Positions 7,101-14,024 of a stretch of DNA of 32,200 bases are shown here, piece by piece. Source of the DNA: Gammaproteobacteria bacterium (GTDB lineage: Bacteria > Pseudomonadota > Gammaproteobacteria > SZUA-229); NCBI GenBank assembly GCA_026196545.1, contig JAPHSZ010000146.1:1-32200 (forward strand), in the 5' to 3' direction. Within the stretch, counting starts at the first letter, position 1. Each line of letters opens with the position of its first letter. The notes beneath the pieces were generated by a model. The model was not told the DNA's origin. It saw only the letters and a list, made by a program, of their open reading frames with translations, and did no database searches. A program made the position numbers and the translations under genes.

Positions 7101-9718
7101 ATGAGCAGTCGTTCAAAGGACCACTGGAAGATGACAATATCCGCGTTGGTGAATACTTCCTCGAAGAACTGTTCCTCGAATTGGGCAAAGGTAATGACTT
7201 ACGTAGCGCATTCAAAATCGCAACGGCAAAGACCGAGGCGTACACAGCAAGCGGTGCCGAATCGGCAAATAGTGATAATGCGTATTTAGACACCGCTATC
7301 CAGCATCCACTATTAAATGATGATGCGGATAGCACACCTACTAATGCCTTATTTGATAACTCCTCTGATGGCCAGCTGGCTACTGACATCGTGCTTGGTT
7401 TCGATCAGGGTTCGCTCACCAACGATGCGTTTGTGCCTGCGGATATTGATAGCATAAGTGGTACCCAGTATCTGGATAAAAATACCAGCGTTGCCGACTT
7501 AACGTTGTACGCCAATGATCCAAGCCAAGTGAATCAGGCCTATGTTGAAATTCGAGCACCATCAACAACATTGTCCAGTGCGGTAGAAAGCACAACTGAA
7601 CAGTTATCCAATAACTATATTCGTCGTGCCTATCTGCCACCTGTGACTTCAACCGATCCCTATACGCTTAATTATGCAGATTTTGTACAGGCGGGTAAGT
7701 ATGAGATATTCAGCTATGTCAATGATCGTTTCACCGGAGCCCTGTCACCTGCTAAGCGTTCAGTTATATACAAGAATCGTGCAGATACCGCGCCAACGGG
7801 CATAGATCTCGATGGTGTTAATGATGTGCCAAATGCATTTAATTTACTGACGCCTGTAGATAATGCAACTGGCCAGACTATTGTTGGTTTTATCTGGGAG
7901 GCATCAATAGATCCTGATCAGGATGCAGTCACCTACAGCTTCTACCTTGCTGATGATGCAACGTTTACGACCTTTACCCAGGACAATGGTAATGGAACCT
8001 GTACTCAGTTAACTGCGCCCTATTTGCAAGAAGAACTGGAAAGCCCCAGCACCTTTGTCGATGTGCAGGCTCTATTGTGTGACTCAAGAAGCTACGTCTG
8101 GAAAGTGGAAGCCGTTGACGTCTATGGTTTACGCACTGCCAGTACACCATTCACTTACAACACTAATAATACGAATGCCGATGTCGGTGTGATTGTCGCC
8201 ATGGTTAAGAGTGCAACCACCAACCAGCAACTCACCGCCGCGAATATCGCCAACGGTTTTGGTGAAACGGCAATTGCCTCTGCCAGTGTTCTCTATAATG
8301 GCAACTATGTTCTGTTTACTTCTAATACGGGTGTTGGCCAGACGATTACCGCAACACTAGGCAGCTACGCACCTAAAGATGTGGTGATAGGTAGTGTTGC
8401 CAGTGGTGAAACGGTCGAAATCCTGTTTGATATGACGCCGGACTTATCACTTGATACAGACAGTGATGGCGTTATTGATACAGCCGATAACTGCCCAACT
8501 GTTGCTAATGGAGTCGCTCAGGACAATCAACTTGATACCGATGCTGATGGTGTGGGTGATGCCTGTGACACCGATGATGATGGTGACGGTATGCCGGACA
8601 CCTATGAAAATATCTATGCCTTCCTTGATCCTCTCAATGCCGGTGATGCTGCTCTTGATCAGGACAATGACACAATCATAAACCTTCACGAATATCAGGA
8701 TGGCACCAATCCTGAAGTATTCGACATCATTCCTTCTGATGTTGATGGTGATGTTATTGATGATTCGGTAGATAACTGCGTCAACATCTATAACCCTGAC
8801 CAGCTTGATACTGATGGTGATACACAGGGTGATGCCTGTGATAACGATGATGATGCTGATGGTATGCCAGATGCATTTGAATTACTCTATGGATTGAATA
8901 CATTAGTGAATGATGCCATCGGTGATCCCGACCTTGATGGTGTTAGTAATCTCAATGAATACCTTGATGGCACTAATCCCAACGTGGTTAATGGAGATAC
9001 CGTTGACAGTGACAGCGATAGTATCACTGATGTCTATGATAATTGCCCAGCCATTGCCAATGCACCACAGCTTGATACTGATGAAGATGGAGCTGGTGAT
9101 GCCTGTGATAATGATATTGACAATGATAGTTTCGCAAATGCCAGTGATGCATTTCCGTTAGATATTACTGAATGGTTAGACACTGATCTAGATACAATTG
9201 GTAACAATGCCGATTTCGATGATGATGGTGACGGCACACCTGACACCACTGATGCCTTCCCTCTGGATAGTACTGAGGATATAGATACCGACCGTGATGG
9301 TATAGGAAACAATGCAGACACCGATGATGATGGTGATGGCATACTTGATACCAATGACGCTTTCCCGCTTAATAGTGCTGAAGATATAGATACCGACCGT
9401 GATGGCATAGGAAACAATGCAGACACCGATGATGACAACGATGGTATGAGTGACGAGTTCGAAATACTCTACTCACTCAATCCGCTGGATGCCAGCGATG
9501 CGAATAGTGACAGCGATAATGATGGCAAGAGCAACCTGGAAGAATTTCAGGCCGGCACCAGTCCAAAAGCTGCAAACATAGATACAACCGATACGAGTGT
9601 AACAACTAGCAGCGGAACCAGTAGCAGTAGTAGCGGCGTATTACACCCACTACTATTACTGGCACTGTTAATCAATATCGGACTGTTTGGAAGGCGTTAC
9701 TCAAACTCAAAGTCTTAA
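1118..9718 (+). CDS. Giant secreted FG-GAP/VCBS propeller protein with C13-like peptidase domain (copy A)
   Basis: This 2866-residue exported protein starts at an ATG nine bases after AAGGA. A signal peptide ends near residue 39, and the mature N-terminus contains PGLPFTEDF. Residues about 100-1205 hold 21 FG-GAP/VCBS repeats (DxDxDGDxDL ... LYLNNGTxxPF), which bind Ca2+ and build seven-bladed propellers. Next come a Cys-containing Asp-rich segment (about 1293-1405), a putative-Ig (He_PIG-like) domain (1408-1505), a chitobiase-C-like domain (1505-1605), an Ig-like domain (1605-1712) and an MG2-like beta domain (1717-1828). A legumain-like C13 peptidase domain follows (about 1829-2057), with His1917 in VDHGG and Cys1972 in GACYSGGF. 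Ig- and FN3-like domains and a regulatory-CarboxypepD-like domain extend to about 2442, then thrombospondin-3-like Asp-rich repeats to about 2824. The end is Ser-rich, then hydrophobic (2841-2857), then Arg-Arg, like a C-terminal sorting or anchoring signal. It is probably a cell-surface or secreted Ca2+-dependent peptidase or adhesin; the substrate is unknown. Confidence 0.88.
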   Translation: MLTNNRSAKITARKSLIHLLALPVLTIVSLLQTTSTIAATPGLPFTEDFSDTALMNSSKSVASWDTKAQILVQSFRNARSGGLISSSASGKNISDDVLSAGAMDIGDVDGDGDPDLVLSDTFVGINIYLNNGTDEPFLNAVKQTITPPVSEINGDIPRVNDLALADIDNDGDLDLITAQSGQYADPTAVNLLYLNNGSGTPFDAVTPQKITEDLHSSQAVVVDDFNGDGYLDVVIGNDECCSQTLAKTTRLYLNNGTASPFAGVTGTDVSADEDITEDVHAADFNGDSLIDLLVINDTVTHKVYLNDGIGDPFDSAVAINVGAGTDSSDAAIGDMDADGDIDIVVATYGAVNLLYLNTGLADPFTGVVGINITDEVDYTYSIDVGDIDSDGDLDVIAGTSSGKTNKIFLNDGLSIPGFGTSGYQVSSDALGTLKVLFHDLDLDGDLDLVASNFDSVSRYYLNNITVNPFNDSPAVAVSDIESYTFSMQLVDLNKDGNLDIVDNNQVYLNNGTSLPFDSVTGTALGGSGNAIAIGDINGDGNIDIVLGKSGASQNIYYLNDGSGATFSNNLIGNSTFDANDTQQVALGDVDNDGDLDLVTANYAFTSTNGVSTRHNKLYLNNGTSEPFLNVQGIIIEPAVTNGYATKSVYLGDLNNDGNLDLISGAAPYSSKIFFGDGSSDPFNQATPISFGLSFEYINDIEAGDVDGDGDIDFITVASSPYHNRLYINDGSSTPFDGATGEDISSDDSTTNGIDLADVDTDGDLDIILAKTGNSTIIFNNGTSSPFSDKNEINLSEDSNVFFSIKTGDIDKDGDLDIVVGTGGVDSYYLNQSASTPVLAVKQNDSGVTIDATRTTAISDLNNDGYPDLITGNDGVNNLYINNQSLNPFFGVTPIPITSDNHNTYGIDVGDLNNDGHNDLVAGNVNGNSYYYLNDGNGLPFDSIANGEVIGTGATMSMGIDIADINQDGRLDIIIGNNQLDTLPNQIYINNGTGTPFADAPISIDANDFYGTWSIEAVDIDLDGDLDIVTGNFGTRNRLYVNDGSNTFGTSSGIDITTDQHFTRDVAIGDVNGDGKPDIVVANTSQVNRLYLNDGVGNPFDTIPASSISTDADPTFSVSLFDIDKDGDLDLIAANDGSSVTSPSMLYLNNGTSDPFGGVTGIILVPGSYPINSSSVADLDKDGSNDIILGGFNATNLLIRSQPFDNAKGFAESLEVDTDTDILYATLSPTQTVLNHTSINWYLSNNGGMNFYKVQPGIEFQFPTFGDDLRWKVEMNSLTSLYSPYVDALTITARYDHDQDLVADDVDICVGTYDPDQLDNDTDNWGHAFDGGDACDIDDDNDGIADTEDLFPFNYDESADTDGDCGAIDYNLTTSGNGCGDASDLDIDGDGIEFDGVVLTGVVDEFLFNVAPSISGSPSTDATPDSEYSFTPVISDGGDGPSLTASLTFSGGTETNLPNWLSFNTSTGALTGVPSNDDYGTLSSIVITVNDSVQTATLASFNINVLDTRAPETFAVPGGGNFNEDTTVTIACFENIGSGCASIHYTTDDTAELSAFTTVASSSTTVTIPSSAGSANLRFYSKDASGNVENVKTETYNFDLDYPVVSITTPSDGSIIPGQGGTVDSISGSSSDVGTGIVDVSIQISDGTNSVQTFGGSLVSGAAAWLSVSGADGVWSYDTTGLNWTSDTVYTITARAIDGAGNTITTSHNFTFYNTAAATTTLDLALTNSSIPNGETTDATLTFNRLNDLSADLTGVPLELHITKPDASIVVVHGNANFSGNLTLSQLGDGSDISFTVPGVYSMVAKFTDTTTYPNLAATSSNPVNLLVGTSAGYALLVQGKLSNEEGLESHNKTANRIYETLKDRGFVDQDIYYYNYDINQTGVDGVPDKATIQTTLEGLATEVQNRPAPVYVIMVDHGGKALDGLEARFFMDTETITPTELDLWLTNLENNMDALDVQLKVDNKRVVIIGACYSGGFISTVSGDNRIIITSATEDEQSFKGPLEDDNIRVGEYFLEELFLELGKGNDLRSAFKIATAKTEAYTASGAESANSDNAYLDTAIQHPLLNDDADSTPTNALFDNSSDGQLATDIVLGFDQGSLTNDAFVPADIDSISGTQYLDKNTSVADLTLYANDPSQVNQAYVEIRAPSTTLSSAVESTTEQLSNNYIRRAYLPPVTSTDPYTLNYADFVQAGKYEIFSYVNDRFTGALSPAKRSVIYKNRADTAPTGIDLDGVNDVPNAFNLLTPVDNATGQTIVGFIWEASIDPDQDAVTYSFYLADDATFTTFTQDNGNGTCTQLTAPYLQEELESPSTFVDVQALLCDSRSYVWKVEAVDVYGLRTASTPFTYNTNNTNADVGVIVAMVKSATTNQQLTAANIANGFGETAIASASVLYNGNYVLFTSNTGVGQTITATLGSYAPKDVVIGSVASGETVEILFDMTPDLSLDTDSDGVIDTADNCPTVANGVAQDNQLDTDADGVGDACDTDDDGDGMPDTYENIYAFLDPLNAGDAALDQDNDTIINLHEYQDGTNPEVFDIIPSDVDGDVIDDSVDNCVNIYNPDQLDTDGDTQGDACDNDDDADGMPDAFELLYGLNTLVNDAIGDPDLDGVSNLNEYLDGTNPNVVNGDTVDSDSDSITDVYDNCPAIANAPQLDTDEDGAGDACDNDIDNDSFANASDAFPLDITEWLDTDLDTIGNNADFDDDGDGTPDTTDAFPLDSTEDIDTDRDGIGNNADTDDDGDGILDTNDAFPLNSAEDIDTDRDGIGNNADTDDDNDGMSDEFEILYSLNPLDASDANSDSDNDGKSNLEEFQAGTSPKAANIDTTDTSVTTSSGTSSSSSGVLHPLLLLALLINIGLFGRRYSNSKS
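9146..9460 (+). repeat. Three 105-base in-frame repeats in giant gene A
   Basis: Three 35-residue units each begin DAFPL and contain IGNNAD and DDD. Units two and three are nearly identical in DNA, including the stretch GATATAGATACCGACCGTGA at both. Each is a thrombospondin-3-like calcium-binding unit. The near identity suggests recent duplication, and loss or gain of a unit would keep the reading frame. Confidence 0.85.
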
Positions 9719-9885
9719 CCAAATATCTGTATCGGTTTTTTATTATTTTATTAATTGCTTACATAAAAAGATTATATATTCACAGCTGCAATCAATATAA
9801 AAAACTTATAAAACAAAACATTACCATTCATATTCATTCAAAAGTTTGAATCTACTGTCTGTAAAATATCATTTGATTAGTCTGG

Positions 9886-9899
9886 TATTTGCGCAAATA
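9886..9899. promoter_or_regulatory. Perfect 14-base palindrome, possible operator
   Basis: TATTTGCGCAAATA is fully self-complementary. Its centre is 37 bases upstream of the centre of the FNR-like dyad that precedes the 61-residue gene. A related spaced version, CATTTG-CATA-CAAATG, occurs at 13784-13799 upstream of the FecR-TPR-barrel gene. The binding protein is unknown. Confidence 0.4.
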
Positions 9900-9922
9900 T
9901 TTATATTTTATGGATTATTTTC

Positions 9923-9936
9923 GTGACTATAGTCAA
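9923..9936 (+). promoter_or_regulatory. FNR/CRP-family-like site upstream of the 61-residue gene
   Basis: GTGAC-TATA-GTCAA has the same half-site layout as the dyads before both giant genes. The hexamer TAAAAT (9959-9964) starts 29.5 bases after its centre, the spacing of a class II activator promoter; TACAAT (9953-9958) is an alternative -10. Confidence 0.5.
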
Positions 9937-10029
9937 ATTTTTTAATATTAAATACAATTAAAATCCTCTTTCGTGGTTTGAATTCAACAGACACTCCCCT
10001 TTTTAACGAGGAAAAGCGAGCTTACAGAA

Positions 10030-10215
10030 ATGAATAAGTTTAAAACAGCAGCACATCGTGGCGTTGAACAGTTAGAAATAGAAATAGAAAAATTTATGAA
10101 CAGTATTGATACTGATGAAATTATAAGAATAAAATTTTTGGAGCAATCCGCTAAATATCTTAATGTTTTTGTTGATAGTGATTTAGATAAATCCATGCCT
10201 TCTAGCTTACATTAA
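10030..10215 (+). CDS. Small protein, KFLEQSAKY family (copy A)
   Basis: This 61-residue cytoplasmic-type protein has no signal peptide or membrane segment. I recognise no known family. Its core (DEIIRIKFLEQSAKYLNVFVD) closely matches the core of the 63-residue protein at 25119-25310, with the nine residues KFLEQSAKY identical in both; the flanks are unrelated. That conserved core is good evidence that this is a real gene. The N-terminal half is charged and probably helical (VEQLEIEIEKFM). The ribosome-binding site is weak: GAGG is 17 bases upstream, with GCGAG closer. It follows giant gene A and has its own FNR-like dyad. It could be a small adaptor or regulator of the module; this is speculation. 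Confidence 0.7.
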   Translation: MNKFKTAAHRGVEQLEIEIEKFMNSIDTDEIIRIKFLEQSAKYLNVFVDSDLDKSMPSSLH

Positions 10216-10315
10216 GTACTAAATAATATATTGCAATTAAACTTAAGTCTTTAATTCGATAGTTATACTTCTTTAGTGGTATTTAATCTTTTTTCAGGCT
10301 GGAGGTATGACCTAA

Positions 10316-13300
10316 TTAGAAGTTAACCGTTGCTGATAGCAGGTACTCACGTTCCGGGTTTCTTCCTGTGATCACAAAATTGTCAGTGACCCAGTTAAAC
10401 TCTTCATCTAGAATGTTTTTAACTTTGAGCGATATTTCTCCAGCTTTATCGTCAAACTCATACGTGATATCTGCGTCTAGAATATTAATATCTGGTGTGT
10501 CATGGCCATCCTCAAAATTAATAACTCTGTAAGTATTTTTAATGCCAATAGAAAAACCATTAGACTGTTGGTTGTGTAACGCAATGACAAGCGATTGATC
10601 ATCACGATTTAATGACGGCTCACTTTGAGTTTCTATAGATGCGTACTTGTAGCTTGAACTCAGACCTGTTGTCATGGTGAGCAGTGTTTCATAGGTTAGT
10701 TCTACGCCGTCAGTTTGACCTTCAAGTCCAATAGTATTGGGTGGACTTTCTTTATCGAGGCTAAATACCCCAAATGAAACCAGGCCTTTTTCAGTTTCAT
10801 ATTCCCAAACCAGATCAATCTCTTCAATAATCGTTCCTTCATCAGTGTTCCTAAAAATTGGTATGCCGGCGATACCAACTGGGTCTAGTCTTGAGGTTAC
10901 AAAAGGTAGCACGTATTTAAATGCAGATAGTCTTAAAGTATTATCTGTGCTGGCATTCCAAATAAGGCCAAGGCGGGGTCCTATTTCTTCTACATCCCAG
11001 GTAGTATTAGAGAACGCATCTGCATTTTCCATTTTATCAAAATAAACTGCTGCCTCTATCATTATGGCTTCATTAAATTTCCAGCTATCGTGTATATAAG
11101 CGCTGATAAAGCTAATATCATGATCATACGATGGCATTGGATTGTCAAAGGCTATCAGAGCATCAATAACAACAGGAATTTCTGCTCCTCTATCTACAGC
11201 ATTTGCACCAACAATTAAATTTTCCTGCATAGTGTTGCCCGAAAAACCTAATAGCCCAGTAATAATCTGATGATTATTTACTTTATTCATGTACTGGAAT
11301 TGTAGTTGAGTATAAGGACGTTCGAATTCAGCAGTATTTGTATCATCTAAATATAAAGCAGGGTCAACAACTAAAGTTGAATCTGTCGTTGTTATATAAT
11401 CTCCTGTATTGTTTTGGTATGTTCCATAGAATAGTAAATTACTGCTAGGTGTTAGTTTATGGTTGTAACCAATTTCAAATGCACCTAGCTCAAGATTCAA
11501 TTCATCTTCAGGTGAAGACGGACTATCAAACTCATAGCGCTGATCAGCTCTATCACGCTGTTCAAAATCAGAAAATAATGCAGAGATTAAGTACCCGTTT
11601 TCTTCTGAAGGTTGCCACTTGCCTATAAATGCTGCGGTTTTTGTTTTTTCGGAATTTGTATCGCGCCAGCCGTCTGTTTTGTCACTGAATACACCGAGGT
11701 TGTAAGCAAAATTACTGTCCGGATCAGAGCCATAAATAATTATATCTCCACCTTTAGTTCCATTATTGCCCCCTCGTGCTGTTATTTGTCCACCAATATC
11801 AGGCTGCTCAAAAAACGAAGTGTAATCATTAAAGGTATTAAAAGTATTTACATTAGCAGGTTGTAACATGCGTGCGAGCAGTGCTTCTGAGCCTGCGGGA
11901 TATGACCGGTCTTCCTGATTTCCTAGTACACCGGCATAGAACAAATGTGCGCTATAGTTTGTGTAATCAGATTTGATAGCAGATACTGCTTTCTTTTCTG
12001 CAAGGCGAGTTAAGCCTAACTTATCGTACAATATTGATAAATCTACATTGCGAACGGCTAAATCCTGATCAAGAAGAAAACGTGAACGATAAATAGCACG
12101 ATTATCGTTCAGAGCAATAGCTTGATTAAGCGCCTCAATAGCCTCACCAGAACGGTTCAAATCCCTCAAGATAATCGACTTGTAAAATATAGGCGTTGGG
12201 TCTTTTTTATCTAGCAAAGCGGCGTGCTCAAACATATCTAATGCCTTATCATAACGCCCTACCTGATGTAGCATTTTTCCCCAGTAACTCACAAATAATG
12301 AACGCTGTGGGTCAAGCGCTACAGCACTGGTAATTTCTTCCAGTGCACGGTCTGCATTGCCCTGGCGCATCTCAATAATACCCAGGCCCATATGTGATTC
12401 AGCCATACCTGCATCACTTTCTAAAGCCATATTAAAAGCGTTTCTGGCATCCTCCAGTTCACGCAATGACAGTAATACAAAACCGGCAAGATTGTTGATC
12501 ATGGCATTTCTGGGTTCTTTTTTCTGCGCCACCAATAATGTATTCATTGCCTGCTGGGTATAACCGCTGCCAAACTGCAATTGCGCCAATATGACAGAGG
12601 CAAGAATATTGTCTGGATCAATACGTAATGCGGCGTTAGCAGACTGGATGGCTTCTTCTAGTTCAAAACGTGACTGCTGTACATACGCTAATACCACATA
12701 ATTAAATGAGTTTTCAGGCTCTAGCTCTACAGATTTTTTAGCAGCCTCTACAGCAGTATCTTTATGTTCTGTCATGAGGCCAGCAGTAGCGAGTGAGCGT
12801 AATAATATTCCACTGCCGGGAATCGCTTTTTTTAGACGAGTTAGTTTTTTGTATGCACCTTGTGGTTGTCTGTTAAATATATCAAGTACAGCATCAACTA
12901 ACTGTAATGAATTGTCATTAGGAGTGAGTTCTAATTTCTGTTTGACTATTTGAGCAGCTGTTGAATAGTCTTCCTGTTCTAGTAGCTCTATTAAATCTTT
13001 TGAAATGTTAATAGTTGAAAAATCATCAGCATTGATCAATGGTGGAATTACAAGAGTCCACTGAACCGCATTTTCAGGATTTAACAGAATAGATTTTTGA
13101 GGTGCTTGTCCGGGCTGAGCTATAACCTGATTACCCGCCTCAGCAATGACTGTTCCAAATTCATTTTGTGCTTCAATTGTTCCTTCTAGTACTACAGAGT
13201 TCATAGCCCCATCTTTTTTGGCTTCAATGATAAGTTCAGTACCGCGAATACCTATTGAAGCAGTGGCGAGTTTAAAACGGGCGCGTACATTTTTATTTTT

Positions 13301-13720
13301 ATTTCGTGCCCATAATTTACCAGAGAGCAAACTAAATACAGATCGGGAGGCCTTTTTGAGGCTTTTTGCAATAACTGATTTCTCAAACCAGCCTGCATTT
13401 TTAGCTACGTGATTAATTTCAAGTTTGGTATTTCGCCCAACCTGCATGATGGTTTCATCAGACATCACCAGGCTGGCTTTACCATTGGTGCCGGTTCTAA
13501 TGGTATCTCCAGCGTGCAGCAAAGTCCCCGGCTTGGCATAAACCCATTTATTGCTAATAGCTTGATGAACCTGTACCCGTCCCTGTTTTTGTACAACTTT
13601 ACCCTCTGCGGATGAATCTAACCTTACATTGGTACTTGCATGTACTCCGGATGCCGCACAGAAAATAAAAACCGACAGGTAAACGAAGACTTTTCTATTT
13701 ATACATTGCAGTAAAAACAT
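10316..13720 (-). CDS. FecR-TPR-outer-membrane beta-barrel protein
   Basis: This is 1134 residues from ATG 13720. An in-frame TTG at 13756 would add twelve Lys/Asn-rich residues, but AAGGAG lies just before ATG 13720 and only that start gives a normal signal peptide (ending near VHA). A FecR-like domain follows (about 30-200: LLHAGDTIRTGTNGKASLVM, IGIRGTELIIEA). TPR-like helix pairs occupy about 230-600 (for example the segments around SVELEP, ALRIDP and AVALDP). The C-terminal 520 residues are rich in alternating beta strands and aromatics and end in YLLSATVNF, the terminal Phe typical of outer-membrane barrels. The order of periplasmic TPR then barrel recalls exporters such as BcsC and PgaA, but the barrel is larger and TonB-receptor-like. 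No TonB box or plug was recognised. It is divergent from giant gene B, so a role in exporting or sensing that protein is plausible but unproven. Confidence 0.85.
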   Translation of the reverse strand: MFLLQCINRKVFVYLSVFIFCAASGVHASTNVRLDSSAEGKVVQKQGRVQVHQAISNKWVYAKPGTLLHAGDTIRTGTNGKASLVMSDETIMQVGRNTKLEINHVAKNAGWFEKSVIAKSLKKASRSVFSLLSGKLWARNKNKNVRARFKLATASIGIRGTELIIEAKKDGAMNSVVLEGTIEAQNEFGTVIAEAGNQVIAQPGQAPQKSILLNPENAVQWTLVIPPLINADDFSTINISKDLIELLEQEDYSTAAQIVKQKLELTPNDNSLQLVDAVLDIFNRQPQGAYKKLTRLKKAIPGSGILLRSLATAGLMTEHKDTAVEAAKKSVELEPENSFNYVVLAYVQQSRFELEEAIQSANAALRIDPDNILASVILAQLQFGSGYTQQAMNTLLVAQKKEPRNAMINNLAGFVLLSLRELEDARNAFNMALESDAGMAESHMGLGIIEMRQGNADRALEEITSAVALDPQRSLFVSYWGKMLHQVGRYDKALDMFEHAALLDKKDPTPIFYKSIILRDLNRSGEAIEALNQAIALNDNRAIYRSRFLLDQDLAVRNVDLSILYDKLGLTRLAEKKAVSAIKSDYTNYSAHLFYAGVLGNQEDRSYPAGSEALLARMLQPANVNTFNTFNDYTSFFEQPDIGGQITARGGNNGTKGGDIIIYGSDPDSNFAYNLGVFSDKTDGWRDTNSEKTKTAAFIGKWQPSEENGYLISALFSDFEQRDRADQRYEFDSPSSPEDELNLELGAFEIGYNHKLTPSSNLLFYGTYQNNTGDYITTTDSTLVVDPALYLDDTNTAEFERPYTQLQFQYMNKVNNHQIITGLLGFSGNTMQENLIVGANAVDRGAEIPVVIDALIAFDNPMPSYDHDISFISAYIHDSWKFNEAIMIEAAVYFDKMENADAFSNTTWDVEEIGPRLGLIWNASTDNTLRLSAFKYVLPFVTSRLDPVGIAGIPIFRNTDEGTIIEEIDLVWEYETEKGLVSFGVFSLDKESPPNTIGLEGQTDGVELTYETLLTMTTGLSSSYKYASIETQSEPSLNRDDQSLVIALHNQQSNGFSIGIKNTYRVINFEDGHDTPDINILDADITYEFDDKAGEISLKVKNILDEEFNWVTDNFVITGRNPEREYLLSATVNF

Positions 13721-13783
13721 TTTTAACTCCTTTTTTCCTTTTTTGTTATTTTTCAATAATGAAAGTACATCACTATTTCATTC

Positions 13784-13799
13784 CATTTGCATACAAATG
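13784..13799. promoter_or_regulatory. Inverted repeat CATTTG-CATA-CAAATG
   Basis: The six-base arms are perfect and surround four bases. The site is 64 bases upstream of the FecR-TPR-barrel start and touches the Fur-like box, so it is placed to control that gene. It resembles the 14-base palindrome at 9886. Confidence 0.4.
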
Positions 13800-13812
13800 A
13801 AAATAATTCTCA
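13798..13812. promoter_or_regulatory. Fur-like box
   Basis: TGAAAATAATTCTCA matches the 7-1-7 Fur pattern with two mismatches, and a further CATTAT follows directly. It is 78 bases upstream of the ATG at 13720, within promoter range of the minus-strand FecR-TPR-barrel gene. Confidence 0.4.
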
Positions 13813-14024
13813 TTATTAAATCTAAAATATTGACCTGCATAGCCTGACTAAAACAGTGCTAAATTATTACTAAAAAACTACGGCAAATTAGATATTTGCA
13901 TATTGAATATGGCTCAGACTAAAAGTAAACTCCCGCTGCCGGTAGCGCATACAAATTAGATAATAAACCAATTGCCTAACGTTATTTACAGGTGTGAATA
14001 CTAAAGCTTGATAATAAAAAATTT

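Larger units (their letters stand above)
9719..10029. other. Intergenic region after giant gene A
   Basis: These 311 AT-rich bases separate giant gene A from the 61-residue gene. They hold a perfect 14-base palindrome (9886-9899), an FNR/CRP-family-like dyad (9923-9936) and -10-like hexamers TACAAT (9953-9958) and TAAAAT (9959-9964). The small gene therefore probably has its own promoter. A weak AACC/GGTT stem followed by T residues just after the stop might end transcription of gene A, but it is not convincing. Confidence 0.7.

Noticed and set aside
9034-9438. 134-codon minus-strand open frame rich in Ser/Pro
   Set aside because: It is the antisense of the Asp-rich repeats in giant gene A; GAT/GAC repeats read as ATC/GTC, giving artificial Ser/Ile/Val-rich frames.
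9719-9760. Terminator directly after giant gene A
   Set aside because: The only stem is four bases (AACC/GGTT) with a long loop before the T-rich stretch, too weak to call.
10316-13720. Classical FecR anti-sigma regulator
   Set aside because: There is no adjacent ECF sigma gene and no cytoplasmic anti-sigma domain; the FecR-like domain directly follows a cleavable signal peptide and leads into TPRs and a barrel.
13721-13756. N-terminal extension of the FecR-TPR-barrel protein to a TTG
   Set aside because: The extension would be Lys/Asn-rich before the signal peptide and overlaps a strong AAGGAG ribosome-binding site for the ATG at 13720.
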